The translations under genes and the position numbers were made by a program. Source: an uncultured Streptococcus sp. (GTDB lineage: Bacteria > Bacillota > Bacilli > Lactobacillales > Streptococcaceae). Taken from it: a stretch of DNA of 9,226 nt. Of this stretch, positions 1-6,744 are shown piece after piece (within the stretch, counting starts at the first letter, position 1; the number at the start of each line of letters is the position of its first letter). The stretch spans positions 1-9,226 of the forward strand of contig CAAEFF010000184.1 in assembly GCA_900755085.1 (NCBI GenBank), read 5' to 3'. Below the pieces are notes generated by a model. It was given only the letters and a program-made list of their open reading frames with translations, made no database searches and had not been told where the DNA came from.

Positions 1-10
1 CAAAAACAAG

Positions 11-42
11 AAGAGGCTAGGACTTTTGCCCCAGCCTCTTTT
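11..42 (+). terminator. Intrinsic terminator of an off-window upstream gene
   Basis: An inverted repeat pairs AAGAGGCT (11-18) with AGCCTCTT (33-40) and continues inward with G-C pairs around one A-C mismatch. It is followed by a short T run (39-42). The stem is GC-rich and lies where a gene left of the window would end. The T run is short, so the terminator may be modest. The left side has AAAAAC rather than an uninterrupted A tract, so activity on the minus strand is less certain. Confidence 0.7.
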
Positions 43-176
43 GATGTAGCCATTACAGAATAGAATAGTGATCCGTTGTGGGTAAAAGACATACTCTATC
101 TCATGGTTTAGTCCATTTATCACTAAATAAAAATATCATATAAATAAACAATTTTTTTCAAAAAATAGGCTAGAGT

Positions 177-205
177 TTGAAAAATCTTTCACAAAGGAGT
201 ATACT
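177..205 (+). promoter_or_regulatory. Sigma-A promoter of butA
   Basis: TTGAAA (177-182) and TATACT (200-205) are separated by exactly 17 bp, and the upstream sequence is very AT-rich. The predicted start near 212 gives a leader of about 105 nt before the butA start codon. Between the terminator at 11-42 and this promoter (43-176) I see no gene or other convincing element. Confidence 0.7.
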
Positions 206-289
206 ATTAGCATAGTTTTGGAAGGAACTGATGATAGATTCACCCAAAACTAGTTGTCAACCCTTGCTGTTCTTCTATGAACGTTTGCT

Positions 290-311
290 GGTATCGTTGA
301 TACCAAGGAGG
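290..311 (+). promoter_or_regulatory. Hairpin directly abutting the butA ribosome binding site
   Basis: GGTATC-GTT-GATACC (290-304) is a perfect 6-bp inverted repeat with a 3-base loop. It is immediately followed by AAGGAGG (305-311), six bases before the ATG at 318. The stem does not cover the Shine-Dalgarno sequence itself. It could influence 30S access or mRNA stability, but a regulatory role is speculative. Confidence 0.4.
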
Positions 312-317
312 AATCAT

Positions 318-1082
318 ATGTCTAAAGTAGCTATTGTCACAGGTGCTGGTCAAGGAATCGGTTTTGCAATCGCAAAACGTTTGGTGCAAGATGGCTTCAA
401 GGTCGGAGTATTGGACTACAATGCTGAAACAGCTGAAAAAGCAGTTGCTGAGTTGTCAGCTGAAAATGCTTTTGCGGTTGTTGCTGATGTATCCAAACAA
501 GCAGAAGTGGCTGCGGCTTTTCAAAAAGTTGTTGACCATTTTGGAGATTTGAATGTTGTCGTAAACAATGCAGGTGTTGCGCCAACTACACCACTTGATA
601 CGATTACAGAAGAACAATTTACACGTACATTTGCTATTAATGTTGGTGGTGTGATTTGGGGTTCACAAGCAGCTCAAGCTCAATTCAAAGCGCTTGGCCA
701 TGGCGGAAAAATCATCAATGCAACTTCACAAGCAGGTGTTGTAGGTAACCCTAACTTGACTGTTTATGGTGGTACTAAATTTGCAGTTCGTGGTATCACA
801 CAGACTTTGGCGCGTGACTTGGCGGATTCAGGCATCACTGTCAATGCGTATGCACCAGGTATCGTCAAGACTCCAATGATGTTTGACATTGCCCATGAAG
901 TTGGTAAGAACGCAGGTAAAGATGACGAATGGGGTATGCAAACATTCGCTAAAGATATCACTTTGAAACGTCTTTCAGAACCAGAAGATGTAGCAGCAGC
1001 GGTCAGCTTCCTTGCTGGACCAGATTCAAACTACATCACAGGACAAACCATTATCGTGGATGGTGGAATGCAGTTCCATTAA
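318..1082 (+). CDS. butA: Diacetyl reductase / acetoin reductase, short-chain dehydrogenase
   Basis: A 254-residue cytoplasmic classical short-chain dehydrogenase. It has the NAD(H) loop TGAGQGIG (residues 8-15), NNAG (83-86), and catalytic Ser137, Tyr150 and Lys154 in YGGTK. PGIVKTPM follows the active site, and the end IIVDGGMQFH is typical of the family. Overall similarity fits the (S)-acetoin-forming diacetyl reductase ButA/BudC, which interconverts diacetyl, acetoin and 2,3-butanediol to rebalance NADH in fermentation. The ATG at 318 is chosen because AAGGAGG sits at 305-311. An in-frame ATG at 231 would add 29 residues with no family resemblance and no good ribosome site. The gene is monocistronic, with its own promoter (177-205) and terminator (1091-1127). 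Exact substrate preference cannot be read from sequence, and other acetoin or polyol dehydrogenases of the family are the alternative. Confidence 0.88.
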   Translation: MSKVAIVTGAGQGIGFAIAKRLVQDGFKVGVLDYNAETAEKAVAELSAENAFAVVADVSKQAEVAAAFQKVVDHFGDLNVVVNNAGVAPTTPLDTITEEQFTRTFAINVGGVIWGSQAAQAQFKALGHGGKIINATSQAGVVGNPNLTVYGGTKFAVRGITQTLARDLADSGITVNAYAPGIVKTPMMFDIAHEVGKNAGKDDEWGMQTFAKDITLKRLSEPEDVAAAVSFLAGPDSNYITGQTIIVDGGMQFH

Positions 1083-1090
1083 GATGAAAA

Positions 1091-1127
1091 AAGAGGTTGG
1101 GATCAACATCCTAACCTCTTATTTTTT
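1091..1127. terminator. Bidirectional terminator between butA and the convergent lipoprotein gene
   Basis: A 13-bp stem (1091-1103 with 1108-1120, one G-T pair) closes a CAAC loop. It is followed by ATTTTTT on the plus strand and preceded by an A run (1087-1092) that becomes a U tract on the minus strand. It lies 8 bases after the butA stop and just after the end of the minus-strand gene, so it can serve both. Confidence 0.9.
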
Positions 1128-1130
1128 ATG

Positions 1131-1550
1131 CTATTTAGTTAATACAATGGTATCAGAAGGATCGCGATCGTCATCTTCAATAGTGAGTTGGTTACCTTCT
1201 AGTTTGTAATATTTGAGATCATCCCCTACAGTGAGAGTATGATTGTCAGCGTGAATGGTTACAGGTTTGCTTTCTTTCTCGCCATCGCTTTCAAGCTCTT
1301 CCCATGTGCCCGTCGTACCAGAAAGGGTCAGAGTGATCTGATCAGTTTCATCAGTCCCCTTGTATGTCCCATCTAGATTTTCAGGTTGGCTAGCCGTTTG
1401 AGAAGTTTTAGAGCTTGAAGCACTTGACGCGACCTGTTGTGAACTAGCAGAGCTTGCAGGTGTTTGAGCTGTCGGATTCGAGCAGGCTGCTAAAAGACCA
1501 AGAACTGCCAGTGAGGCAAGAGAAAGTGTGAATTTATTGGACAATGTCAT
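1131..1550 (-). CDS. Small secreted lipoprotein of unknown function
   Basis: A 139-residue protein starting at the ATG at 1550, preceded by AAAGGAG with 8-base spacing. An upstream in-frame ATG at 1607 lies in the promoter region and is rejected. The N-terminus is a lipoprotein signal peptide: MTLSNKF, a hydrophobic stretch (about residues 8-20), then lipobox LAAC with the lipidated Cys at 23. Residues 24-53 are a Ser/Ala/Gln/Thr-rich linker. The remainder (about 55-139) is acidic, with alternating short strand-like segments (GTYKGTDETDQITLTLSG; ending DTIVLTK). That suggests a small beta-rich domain anchored outside the membrane. Similar small lipoproteins occur in streptococci, but I do not know a function. 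It is transcribed alone from its own promoter, converging on butA, and shows no link to the cobalamin genes. Confidence 0.85.
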   Translation of the reverse strand: MTLSNKFTLSLASLAVLGLLAACSNPTAQTPASSASSQQVASSASSSKTSQTASQPENLDGTYKGTDETDQITLTLSGTTGTWEELESDGEKESKPVTIHADNHTLTVGDDLKYYKLEGNQLTIEDDDRDPSDTIVLTK

Positions 1551-1578
1551 AGGTTTGTCTCCTTTCTTTGATAATCCA

Positions 1579-1607
1579 AGTATAGCAGAGGATAGAGGAG
1601 AAGACAA
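1579..1607 (-). promoter_or_regulatory. Sigma-A promoter of the minus-strand lipoprotein gene
   Basis: Read on the minus strand, TTGTCT (1607-1602) and TATACT (1584-1579) are spaced by 17 bp. The start would be near 1572, giving a leader of about 22 nt to the ATG at 1550. Confidence 0.7.
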
Positions 1608-1731
1608 TGAAAACGAATTTTCAGAAAAATAAAATTCGCTTCATGAAGTAGGAACTCATTACCCAATTATTCGTAAATATCATTTTACTATATTGTTTTG
1701 TAGAATAGTAGAATTTTATTTGTGATAAAAA

Positions 1732-1745
1732 TGTAACCGTTTTCG
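1732..1745 (+). promoter_or_regulatory. Candidate CcpA (cre) site upstream of the cobalamin/pdu operon
   Basis: TGTAACCGTTTTCG matches the catabolite-responsive element consensus TGWAANCGNTNWCA at 13 of 14 positions. It ends one base before the -35 box of the operon promoter. The overlapping AACCG-TTTT-CGGTT (1735-1748) is also a perfect 5-bp palindrome, so another repressor is possible. A cre at this position would give glucose repression. Confidence 0.5.
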
Positions 1746-1746
1746 G

Positions 1747-1775
1747 TTGACATTCAATTGTCTAATTAGTATAAT
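1747..1775 (+). promoter_or_regulatory. Consensus sigma-A promoter of the HAD-pduV-cobD-pduX-cobT-pduO operon
   Basis: TTGACA (1747-1752) and TATAAT (1770-1775) are both perfect consensus hexamers with a 17-bp spacer. The start is predicted near 1782, about 114 nt before the first start codon. A promoter this strong feeding straight into a terminator implies that control is exerted in the leader. Confidence 0.85.
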
Positions 1776-1791
1776 GGGTTTGGAATAATAT

Positions 1792-1861
1792 AAAAGGCAA
1801 TGAGGCCTATGATTGCAATGGCGCAACCGTTTCAAATCATAGGTACCTTATTGCCTTTTTT
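1792..1861 (+). terminator. Leader attenuator (intrinsic terminator) upstream of the HAD-cob operon
   Basis: Bases 1792-1805 pair with 1846-1859 (14 bp, one G-T). After a 2-base bulge (1844-1845), bases 1806-1814 pair with 1835-1843 (9 bp). A T run follows (1856-1861). The structure begins about 10 nt after the predicted start and ends 34 nt before the first start codon. It would therefore stop transcription before the operon unless opened. Its 5' arm contains the first hexaloop hairpin and the left stem arm of the second (1795-1826), so the two folds are mutually exclusive. Confidence 0.85.
1795..1826 (+). promoter_or_regulatory. Dual-hairpin ANTAR (EutV-like) antiterminator site
   Basis: Two adjacent hairpins lie in the operon leader. 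P1 is AGGC-AATGAG-GCCT (1795-1808). After a 4-base linker comes P2, TTGC-AATGGC-GCAA (1813-1826). Both loops are six bases with A at position 1 and G at position 4, the recognition feature described for ANTAR-domain RNA-binding regulators such as EutV. Both hairpins use bases needed by the attenuator stem, so binding would prevent termination. The stems are only 4 bp, which fits a need for protein stabilisation. The regulator is not encoded in this window. Confidence 0.75.
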
Positions 1862-1895
1862 CTAATTAATAAAATTTTATTTTGGAGGTTTTCTC

Positions 1896-3215
1896 ATGAA
1901 GAAACATCGTCTCTTTTTTGTTTGTGGTCTTGCCTTATTTATGGTTGGTTGTCAGGCTTCTCAGTCATCTAAAACAACTGAGCCTAGTAAAGCTAGTCAA
2001 GAAACAAGTGTATCAAAAGAAGATCAAGTGCTTAATCGTGGGCAGTGGGAGGATAAGTTATATAAGAAATTAAGTAATGTTATTAAAGATAATGGCAAAT
2101 CTAGTTCAAAATATAATGAATCAGCGAAGCCGTATGCTGTATTTGACTGGGATAACACAACAGTAATCAACGATATTGGTGAAGCAACTTTTACTTATCA
2201 AATTGAAAACTTAGATTTTAAGATGACACCGGAAGAGTTAGATAAGGCTATTCGTACAAATATCCCAGAGGATAACTTTAAAGAAGATCATAACAATAAA
2301 GAAGGAAATCCTGTCAACATTGATAATATTGCTAAGGATATCGTTTCTGATTATACTGTTCTTTATAACGAATACAAAGGTTTTAAGGGGACTAAGAGTC
2401 TTGATGAAGTGAAACAATTAGACGAATATAAAGATTTCAGTGCTAAATTACGTTATCTTTACGAAGCAATTGGTGGAACTTTCAGTTCAGATATTTCTTA
2501 TCCATGGGTTACCTACTTATTTACAGGTATGACTTCAGAAGAAGTTCAAGCCTTATCTGAAAAATCAATTGAACGTGCCTTAAAAGAAGATTTAGTTTAT
2601 GAAACTTGGGTGAGCCCAGAAAGCTTGAAGGGTGAAGCTGGTCAAGTAGAAATCAAATTTAAACGTGGTGTTCGCGCAGTAAAAGAGATGCAAAATCTTT
2701 ATAAGACACTACAAGATAATGGCATAGATGTTTATGTTGTTTCTGCTTCATTCCGAGATGTTGTTGTTCCTTTTGCTACTAAGGAAAAATTTGGATATAA
2801 TATTACTGAAGACCATGTCTATGGAATGGAACTCGTTAAAAATGATTCTGGTGTCATTCAATCAGAATACAATAACGACTACTTCCAAACACAAGGTGAA
2901 GGAAAAACAAAAACAATCAAGAAGTTCATTGCAGATAAACATGGGAACCAAGATCCTATTCTAATTGCTGGAGATAGTAATGGGGACTATGCAATGTTGA
3001 AAGATTTTGAAGGATTACAGATGGGAATCGTCTTTAACCTATTACGGGATCCATCTAAAGGAATTGGCTTACTTTCACAGACTGCAGTAGATACATATGA
3101 TAGCAAAGATGCCAAATACTTCTTACAAGGTCGTGATGAAAACAAAGGTGTTTTAGTTAAGAGTAGAGAAACAATCAAGTTGGGAACTGATGAGGCACAA
3201 TTAATTAAAAAATAG
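1896..3215 (+). CDS. Lipoprotein HAD-family acid phosphatase
   Basis: A 439-residue protein with GGAGG at 1884-1888 before the ATG. The N-terminus is a lipoprotein signal (MKKHR, hydrophobic residues 6-18, lipobox MVGC, Cys19) followed by a Ser/Thr/Lys-rich linker (20-45). All four haloacid-dehalogenase-superfamily motifs are visible: DWDNT with Asp84 and Asp86 (motif I), VVSAS with Ser283 (motif II), a lysine at about 336-338 (motif III), and GDSNGD with Asp360 and Asp364 (motif IV). Motif I and the large alpha-helical insertion (about 100-255) resemble phosphoserine-phosphatase-like enzymes. It should hydrolyse a small phosphomonoester on the outer face of the membrane; the substrate is unknown. 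It is first in the operon and its stop codon overlaps the ribosome site of pduV. By context it might free a corrinoid or alpha-ribazole precursor, or an alcohol such as ethanolamine from its phosphate. This is inference only. Confidence 0.85.
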   Translation: MKKHRLFFVCGLALFMVGCQASQSSKTTEPSKASQETSVSKEDQVLNRGQWEDKLYKKLSNVIKDNGKSSSKYNESAKPYAVFDWDNTTVINDIGEATFTYQIENLDFKMTPEELDKAIRTNIPEDNFKEDHNNKEGNPVNIDNIAKDIVSDYTVLYNEYKGFKGTKSLDEVKQLDEYKDFSAKLRYLYEAIGGTFSSDISYPWVTYLFTGMTSEEVQALSEKSIERALKEDLVYETWVSPESLKGEAGQVEIKFKRGVRAVKEMQNLYKTLQDNGIDVYVVSASFRDVVVPFATKEKFGYNITEDHVYGMELVKNDSGVIQSEYNNDYFQTQGEGKTKTIKKFIADKHGNQDPILIAGDSNGDYAMLKDFEGLQMGIVFNLLRDPSKGIGLLSQTAVDTYDSKDAKYFLQGRDENKGVLVKSRETIKLGTDEAQLIKK

Positions 3216-3224
3216 GGGAGATTT

Positions 3225-3659
3225 ATGAAGAAAATCATGTTTGTTGGTTCAGTGGGAGTGGGTAAAACAACGCTAACCCAACGATTAAAAGGATTAGATA
3301 TTGAGTATTTTAAAACGCAGGCTGTTCAATTTCACGATAGTATTATTGATACGCCAGGGGAATTTTTACAACACAGACGCTATTACAATGCTTTAACAGT
3401 GACTGCAGCAGAAGCTGAAATCATTGGACTCTTAATTGCAGGGAATTCAACCATGCAAACTTTTCCTCAAGGATTTTCTTCATTATTCACCCAAGATGTG
3501 ATTGGAATCATTAGTAAGATTGACCTAGTAGACTCTGAGGAGCAATTGGAATTTGCGCGTAAACAATTGTTAGATGCAGGTGTTAAACAAATTTTTGAGA
3601 TTTCTTCAACTGAAAATACTGGGATCGATGCTTTAAAAGACTTTCTTGAGAGTGAGTAA
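3225..3659 (+). CDS. pduV: EutP/PduV-family small GTPase-like protein
   Basis: A 144-residue P-loop protein. It has Walker A GSVGVGKT (residues 8-15), DTPGE (42-46, the G3 position) and SKID (97-100, in place of NKxD). The length and the segment EFLQHRRYYNAL are typical of the EutP/PduV family. Members are encoded in ethanolamine and propanediol microcompartment operons. PduV has been linked to the outside of the Pdu microcompartment, while EutP has been reported to have acetate kinase activity. GGGGAG (3214-3219) overlaps the upstream stop codon and precedes the ATG, implying coupling to the phosphatase gene. The name pduV rather than eutP is chosen from the neighbours; sequence alone does not decide. 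Confidence 0.85.
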   Translation: MKKIMFVGSVGVGKTTLTQRLKGLDIEYFKTQAVQFHDSIIDTPGEFLQHRRYYNALTVTAAEAEIIGLLIAGNSTMQTFPQGFSSLFTQDVIGIISKIDLVDSEEQLEFARKQLLDAGVKQIFEISSTENTGIDALKDFLESE

Positions 3660-3671
3660 ACATGATATAAT
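3643..3671 (+). promoter_or_regulatory. Candidate internal extended -10 promoter before cobD
   Basis: TGATATAAT (3663-3671) is a perfect extended -10 element in the pduV-cobD gap, about 38 bases before the cobD start. The 17-bp-spaced -35 region (TTCTTG, 3643-3648) is poor; the better TTGAGA (3646-3651) is only 14 bp away. If active, it would give basal cobD-pduX-cobT-pduO expression that bypasses the leader attenuator. Confidence 0.4.
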
Positions 3672-3709
3672 CTAAAAGGACTACTTTATCTTTCATGAAG
3701 GAGATGTGT

Positions 3710-4792
3710 ATGATTGTTGAACACGGAGGGAATGGACGTCTATTAGCTGAAAAAAATGGAAACTCTTCTGAAAAGTGGATTGATTTTAGTGCCAACATCA
3801 ATCCTCTTGGAGTTTCCGAAAACCTCCGCCAAGTCTTAGTGGAGAGCATTGATAGAATTACAGAGTACCCAGATATCACAAACCAATATGAAAAAGATTT
3901 ACTTAGAGACCATCACGGTAATCATGATCTAGAAATTCTTTTGTCAAATGGTGCGGTAGGTTTATTTTATGAGTTAGCTCAGATCTTAAAACCCAAGAGA
4001 TTACTGATTTTAAGTCCAACCTTTATGGAATATGAAAAGGCTTTTTATCAAGAAGGGACAGAAATTATTTATCATCATTTAACATCTCCTAATTTTGTTT
4101 GGACAGTGAAAGATCTTTTATCAGACATGGATCATTTGAAAGCAGGAGATGTTGTCTTATTATGTAATCCCAATAATCCAACTGGATCTGTTGTTCCAGT
4201 TAGTCAATTGCTAGAAATTGCGAAAAAATTACTGGAACGGAATATTCATTTTATTCTAGATGAAGCTTTTATTGACTTTTTAGAAGACGAGGAAAAGTAT
4301 AGTTTTGTTCCATATTTGAGTGAGTTTACAAATACAATTGTTGTTCGATCTCTAACCAAGTTTTATGCGATTCCAGGATTACGATTAGGATACGCCCTTG
4401 GGAAACATCCATGCTTAACAAAGATTAATGAACGTAGGGCTCCGTGGACAATTAATGCACTGGCTCTTCAAGCTTTGCCTGTGATTTTAAAGGATCAGGA
4501 TTATCAAGCTCAGACTCTAAAATGGTTACAAGAGGAAAAAGACTTCCTGTATCGTTCTTTGGAAACTTTTTCTGCATTAACTGTTTTAAAACCAAGTGTT
4601 AATTATATCTTTTTTAAGTATACGGGGTCTAAGAATTTACGTGAAGAATTATGGCGCTATAACATTTTTATCCGCTCCTGTTCCAACTACCGTAATTTAA
4701 GTAGTGATTACTACCGCGTTGCAATTCGTAGCAGAGAAGAGAATACCTGTTTATTAGTCGCCTTGAAAGCGATTCTTGGAGGACATGAGTAG
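3710..4792 (+). CDS. cobD: L-threonine-O-3-phosphate decarboxylase
   Basis: A 360-residue PLP-dependent class I/II aminotransferase-fold enzyme. It begins MIVEHGGNG, a typical CobD start, followed by DFSANINPLG. Later landmarks are NPNNPTG (about 153-159), LDEAF with the PLP-pyridine Asp (about 184), and SLTKFYAIPGLRLGY with the Schiff-base Lys at about 217. CobD converts L-threonine phosphate to (R)-1-amino-2-propanol phosphate, the linker of the cobalamin nucleotide loop. The start at 3710 is preferred over in-frame ATGs at 3695 and 3704 because AAGGAG (3698-3703) is six bases upstream of it. Histidinol-phosphate aminotransferase (HisC) is the related alternative, but the N-terminus and the adjacent threonine kinase gene support CobD. 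The last base of its TAG stop is the first base of the pduX GTG start. Confidence 0.9.
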   Translation: MIVEHGGNGRLLAEKNGNSSEKWIDFSANINPLGVSENLRQVLVESIDRITEYPDITNQYEKDLLRDHHGNHDLEILLSNGAVGLFYELAQILKPKRLLILSPTFMEYEKAFYQEGTEIIYHHLTSPNFVWTVKDLLSDMDHLKAGDVVLLCNPNNPTGSVVPVSQLLEIAKKLLERNIHFILDEAFIDFLEDEEKYSFVPYLSEFTNTIVVRSLTKFYAIPGLRLGYALGKHPCLTKINERRAPWTINALALQALPVILKDQDYQAQTLKWLQEEKDFLYRSLETFSALTVLKPSVNYIFFKYTGSKNLREELWRYNIFIRSCSNYRNLSSDYYRVAIRSREENTCLLVALKAILGGHE

Positions 4793-5667
4793 TGGAAGGG
4801 ACAATGATAGCATCTTGTCCAGGATCTTGTGGAGAATTATTCCAATGTGTTGTAGATGGTCGTGAATTTTTGATGTCTTATGGCATTGAAAAGAAAAGCC
4901 AAGTATTAATTGGCCCTCAAACAGGTGTAGTAGGAGAAGAGTTGCGTCCTAAAATGCTGCGAGTTATAAATGAATTAACAGATCAGATAGATTTCGACTT
5001 CTCTTTTCAAACAGATATCTCTGTTGGAAAGGGATATTCTAGTAGTACAGCGGATATGCTGTCAATTTTAGGTGCTTATTTTTCTTGCAAACAAAAGGAA
5101 GTGTCAGTCCCTCTGTTAACGAGCTTATGTTCTAAGATTGAACCAAGCGATTCCGTCGGTTTTTCAGACTGGACTGTGATGAATCCTCTTGACGGTGCGA
5201 TCAAATGGCAGACAAAATGGAAACCGAATCTTTATGTGTACATTCTAGAGCCAGATCAAATCGTCGATACAACGAGTTTCATAAGAATGACAGATAGTCC
5301 CTTGTATCCTGCTAAGCAATCAAAGAAATTGCTGATTGATTTCAAAACTGCCTGTGACAAACAAAATGTGAAGCTATTAGGTAAGTTGGCGACTACAAGT
5401 GCCTTGTTAAATAACAAACGGTTGCCCAAACCCTATTTAGAAGAAATTATAGAAATTACAACAGAATTAGGTTTACTAGGAGTAAATGTTGCTCATAGTG
5501 GTAGCATCGTTGGTATTCTGTTGACTCAAGATCAGCTGATTCACTTGAATAAGTTAGAAGAACGACTTTCCCAACATCCTCTGGCAAGCTATTATTCTAT
5601 AAGGAATCTAAGCAAAATTATATATGATGGGCTAAAAGTGAAGAAGGTGGAGGAAATCTGTGGATAG
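4792..5667 (+). CDS. pduX: L-threonine kinase (GHMP family)
   Basis: A 291-residue GHMP-superfamily kinase. The N-terminal IASCPGSCGELFQ (about residues 6-18) is the PduX signature, and GKGYSSSTAD (79-88) is the glycine/serine-rich ATP loop. HSGSIVGIL near residue 235 fits the C-terminal GHMP motif. PduX phosphorylates L-threonine to give the substrate of CobD, so the two adjacent genes encode consecutive steps. The GTG start overlaps the cobD stop (TAGTG) and has GGAGG (4778-4782) nine bases upstream. The alternative ATG at 4804 gives a start closer to homologues, but its nearest purine-rich site leaves only three bases. The gene end overlaps cobT by 8 bases. Confidence 0.88.
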   Translation: MEGTMIASCPGSCGELFQCVVDGREFLMSYGIEKKSQVLIGPQTGVVGEELRPKMLRVINELTDQIDFDFSFQTDISVGKGYSSSTADMLSILGAYFSCKQKEVSVPLLTSLCSKIEPSDSVGFSDWTVMNPLDGAIKWQTKWKPNLYVYILEPDQIVDTTSFIRMTDSPLYPAKQSKKLLIDFKTACDKQNVKLLGKLATTSALLNNKRLPKPYLEEIIEITTELGLLGVNVAHSGSIVGILLTQDQLIHLNKLEERLSQHPLASYYSIRNLSKIIYDGLKVKKVEEICG

Positions 5668-6724
5668 GCAAGATGAATTAAATCAAATCCTAAAAAATAT
5701 TGTACCGATTGATGCTAAAGCATTAGAAGAGGGAAAAAACTATTGTGATCGATTAGCGAAACCTCTAGGTGCATTAGGAAAAATGGAAAAAATGTATGCT
5801 AGATTACATGCGATGTTCCCTGACAATATCCAGTTGACGAAGAAAATGGTCATGATTTATGTAGCGGATAATGGAGTTTGCGATGAAGGAATCTCCTCAA
5901 ACCCTATCGAAACAACATTTATTGTAGCCAATAATATTAGAAATGGGAAAGCAGGGGTGGCTAATATTGCTGAATATGCGGGTTCAGATATTTGCGTCAT
6001 TGATATTGGTTGTAAAAGCCCAATCTATCCTGATAATCCAGACCATATTCTAAATGGAACACGAAATATGCTAAAGGAACCTGCGATGACTCGTCAGGAG
6101 GCCCTAGAAGCGATTTTGGTTGGGTATAGAAGAACTGTTGAATTGATTAATCAGGGCTATACCTTATTTGGGACTGGTGAGATGGGGGTTGGAAATACCA
6201 CGACATCCGCAGCAGTTATTGCCGCAACTTTGGGGCTCCCTGCACAAGAGGTGACGGGATATGGAGCGGGTGTTACGGAAAAGATGAAGGTTCATAAAAC
6301 AGCAGTTATCCAAGAAGCAGTAACCAATCATGCACCTTATAGTGATATGATTGATCTGGTTTCAAAAGTTGGTGGGCTGGATATGTTGGGAATGGTTGGC
6401 ACCTATCTAGCATGTGCCCAACATCAACTGCCTTGTGTCATAGATGGACTGATTTCTTTAACGGGACTCTTGATAGCTTCTCAATTAAAGAAAGAGGTTT
6501 TAGATTATTGCTTCCCATCGCATTGTTCAACAGAACCAGGATATCGAATCGTTTCTGACTACTTAGGATTATCCCCTATGCTTCAAATGGATATGCGTTT
6601 AGGAGAAGGTTCTGGCTGTCCTTTAGCTTTCTTTTTAATGGAAAGTTCTGTATATACCATAGAACATATGCCAACTTTTGAAGAAGGAAAATTGGACCGG
6701 GATGACTATGTCGATATTAGATAA
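5660..6724 (+). CDS. cobT: Nicotinate-nucleotide:dimethylbenzimidazole phosphoribosyltransferase
   Basis: A 354-residue protein, normal length for CobT. Visible landmarks are AKPLGALGKME (33-43), VADNGV (69-74), GTGEMGVGNTT with Glu174 (171-181), and RLGEGSG with Glu316 (313-319), corresponding to the catalytic glutamates of the family. CobT transfers phosphoribose from nicotinate mononucleotide to a lower-ligand base, giving alpha-ribazole phosphate for the cobalamin nucleotide loop. It starts at GTG with GGAGG (5649-5653) six bases upstream, inside the end of pduX (8-base overlap), so translation is probably coupled. Whether the ligand is dimethylbenzimidazole or another base cannot be told. 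The partner genes cobU, cobS and cobC are not in the window. Confidence 0.93.
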   Translation: MDRQDELNQILKNIVPIDAKALEEGKNYCDRLAKPLGALGKMEKMYARLHAMFPDNIQLTKKMVMIYVADNGVCDEGISSNPIETTFIVANNIRNGKAGVANIAEYAGSDICVIDIGCKSPIYPDNPDHILNGTRNMLKEPAMTRQEALEAILVGYRRTVELINQGYTLFGTGEMGVGNTTTSAAVIAATLGLPAQEVTGYGAGVTEKMKVHKTAVIQEAVTNHAPYSDMIDLVSKVGGLDMLGMVGTYLACAQHQLPCVIDGLISLTGLLIASQLKKEVLDYCFPSHCSTEPGYRIVSDYLGLSPMLQMDMRLGEGSGCPLAFFLMESSVYTIEHMPTFEEGKLDRDDYVDIR

Positions 6725-6744
6725 TAGGAATAAAGGAGGAAAAT

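Noticed and set aside
231..317. A 29-residue N-terminal extension of ButA from the ATG at 231.
   Set aside because: There is no good ribosome site, and the sequence does not resemble the family. The ATG at 318 has AAGGAGG at ideal distance and starts directly with the dinucleotide-binding strand.
397..961. Long open frames on the opposite strand and in other frames inside butA, and similar ones inside the HAD and cobD genes.
   Set aside because: They lie wholly or largely within well-supported genes, lack ribosome sites, and encode low-complexity sequence with no recognisable domain.
1822..1835. A cre-like sequence around AACCGTTTCA in the HAD operon leader.
   Set aside because: With the central CG aligned it mismatches the consensus at both ends, and it is explained by the hairpin and attenuator structure.
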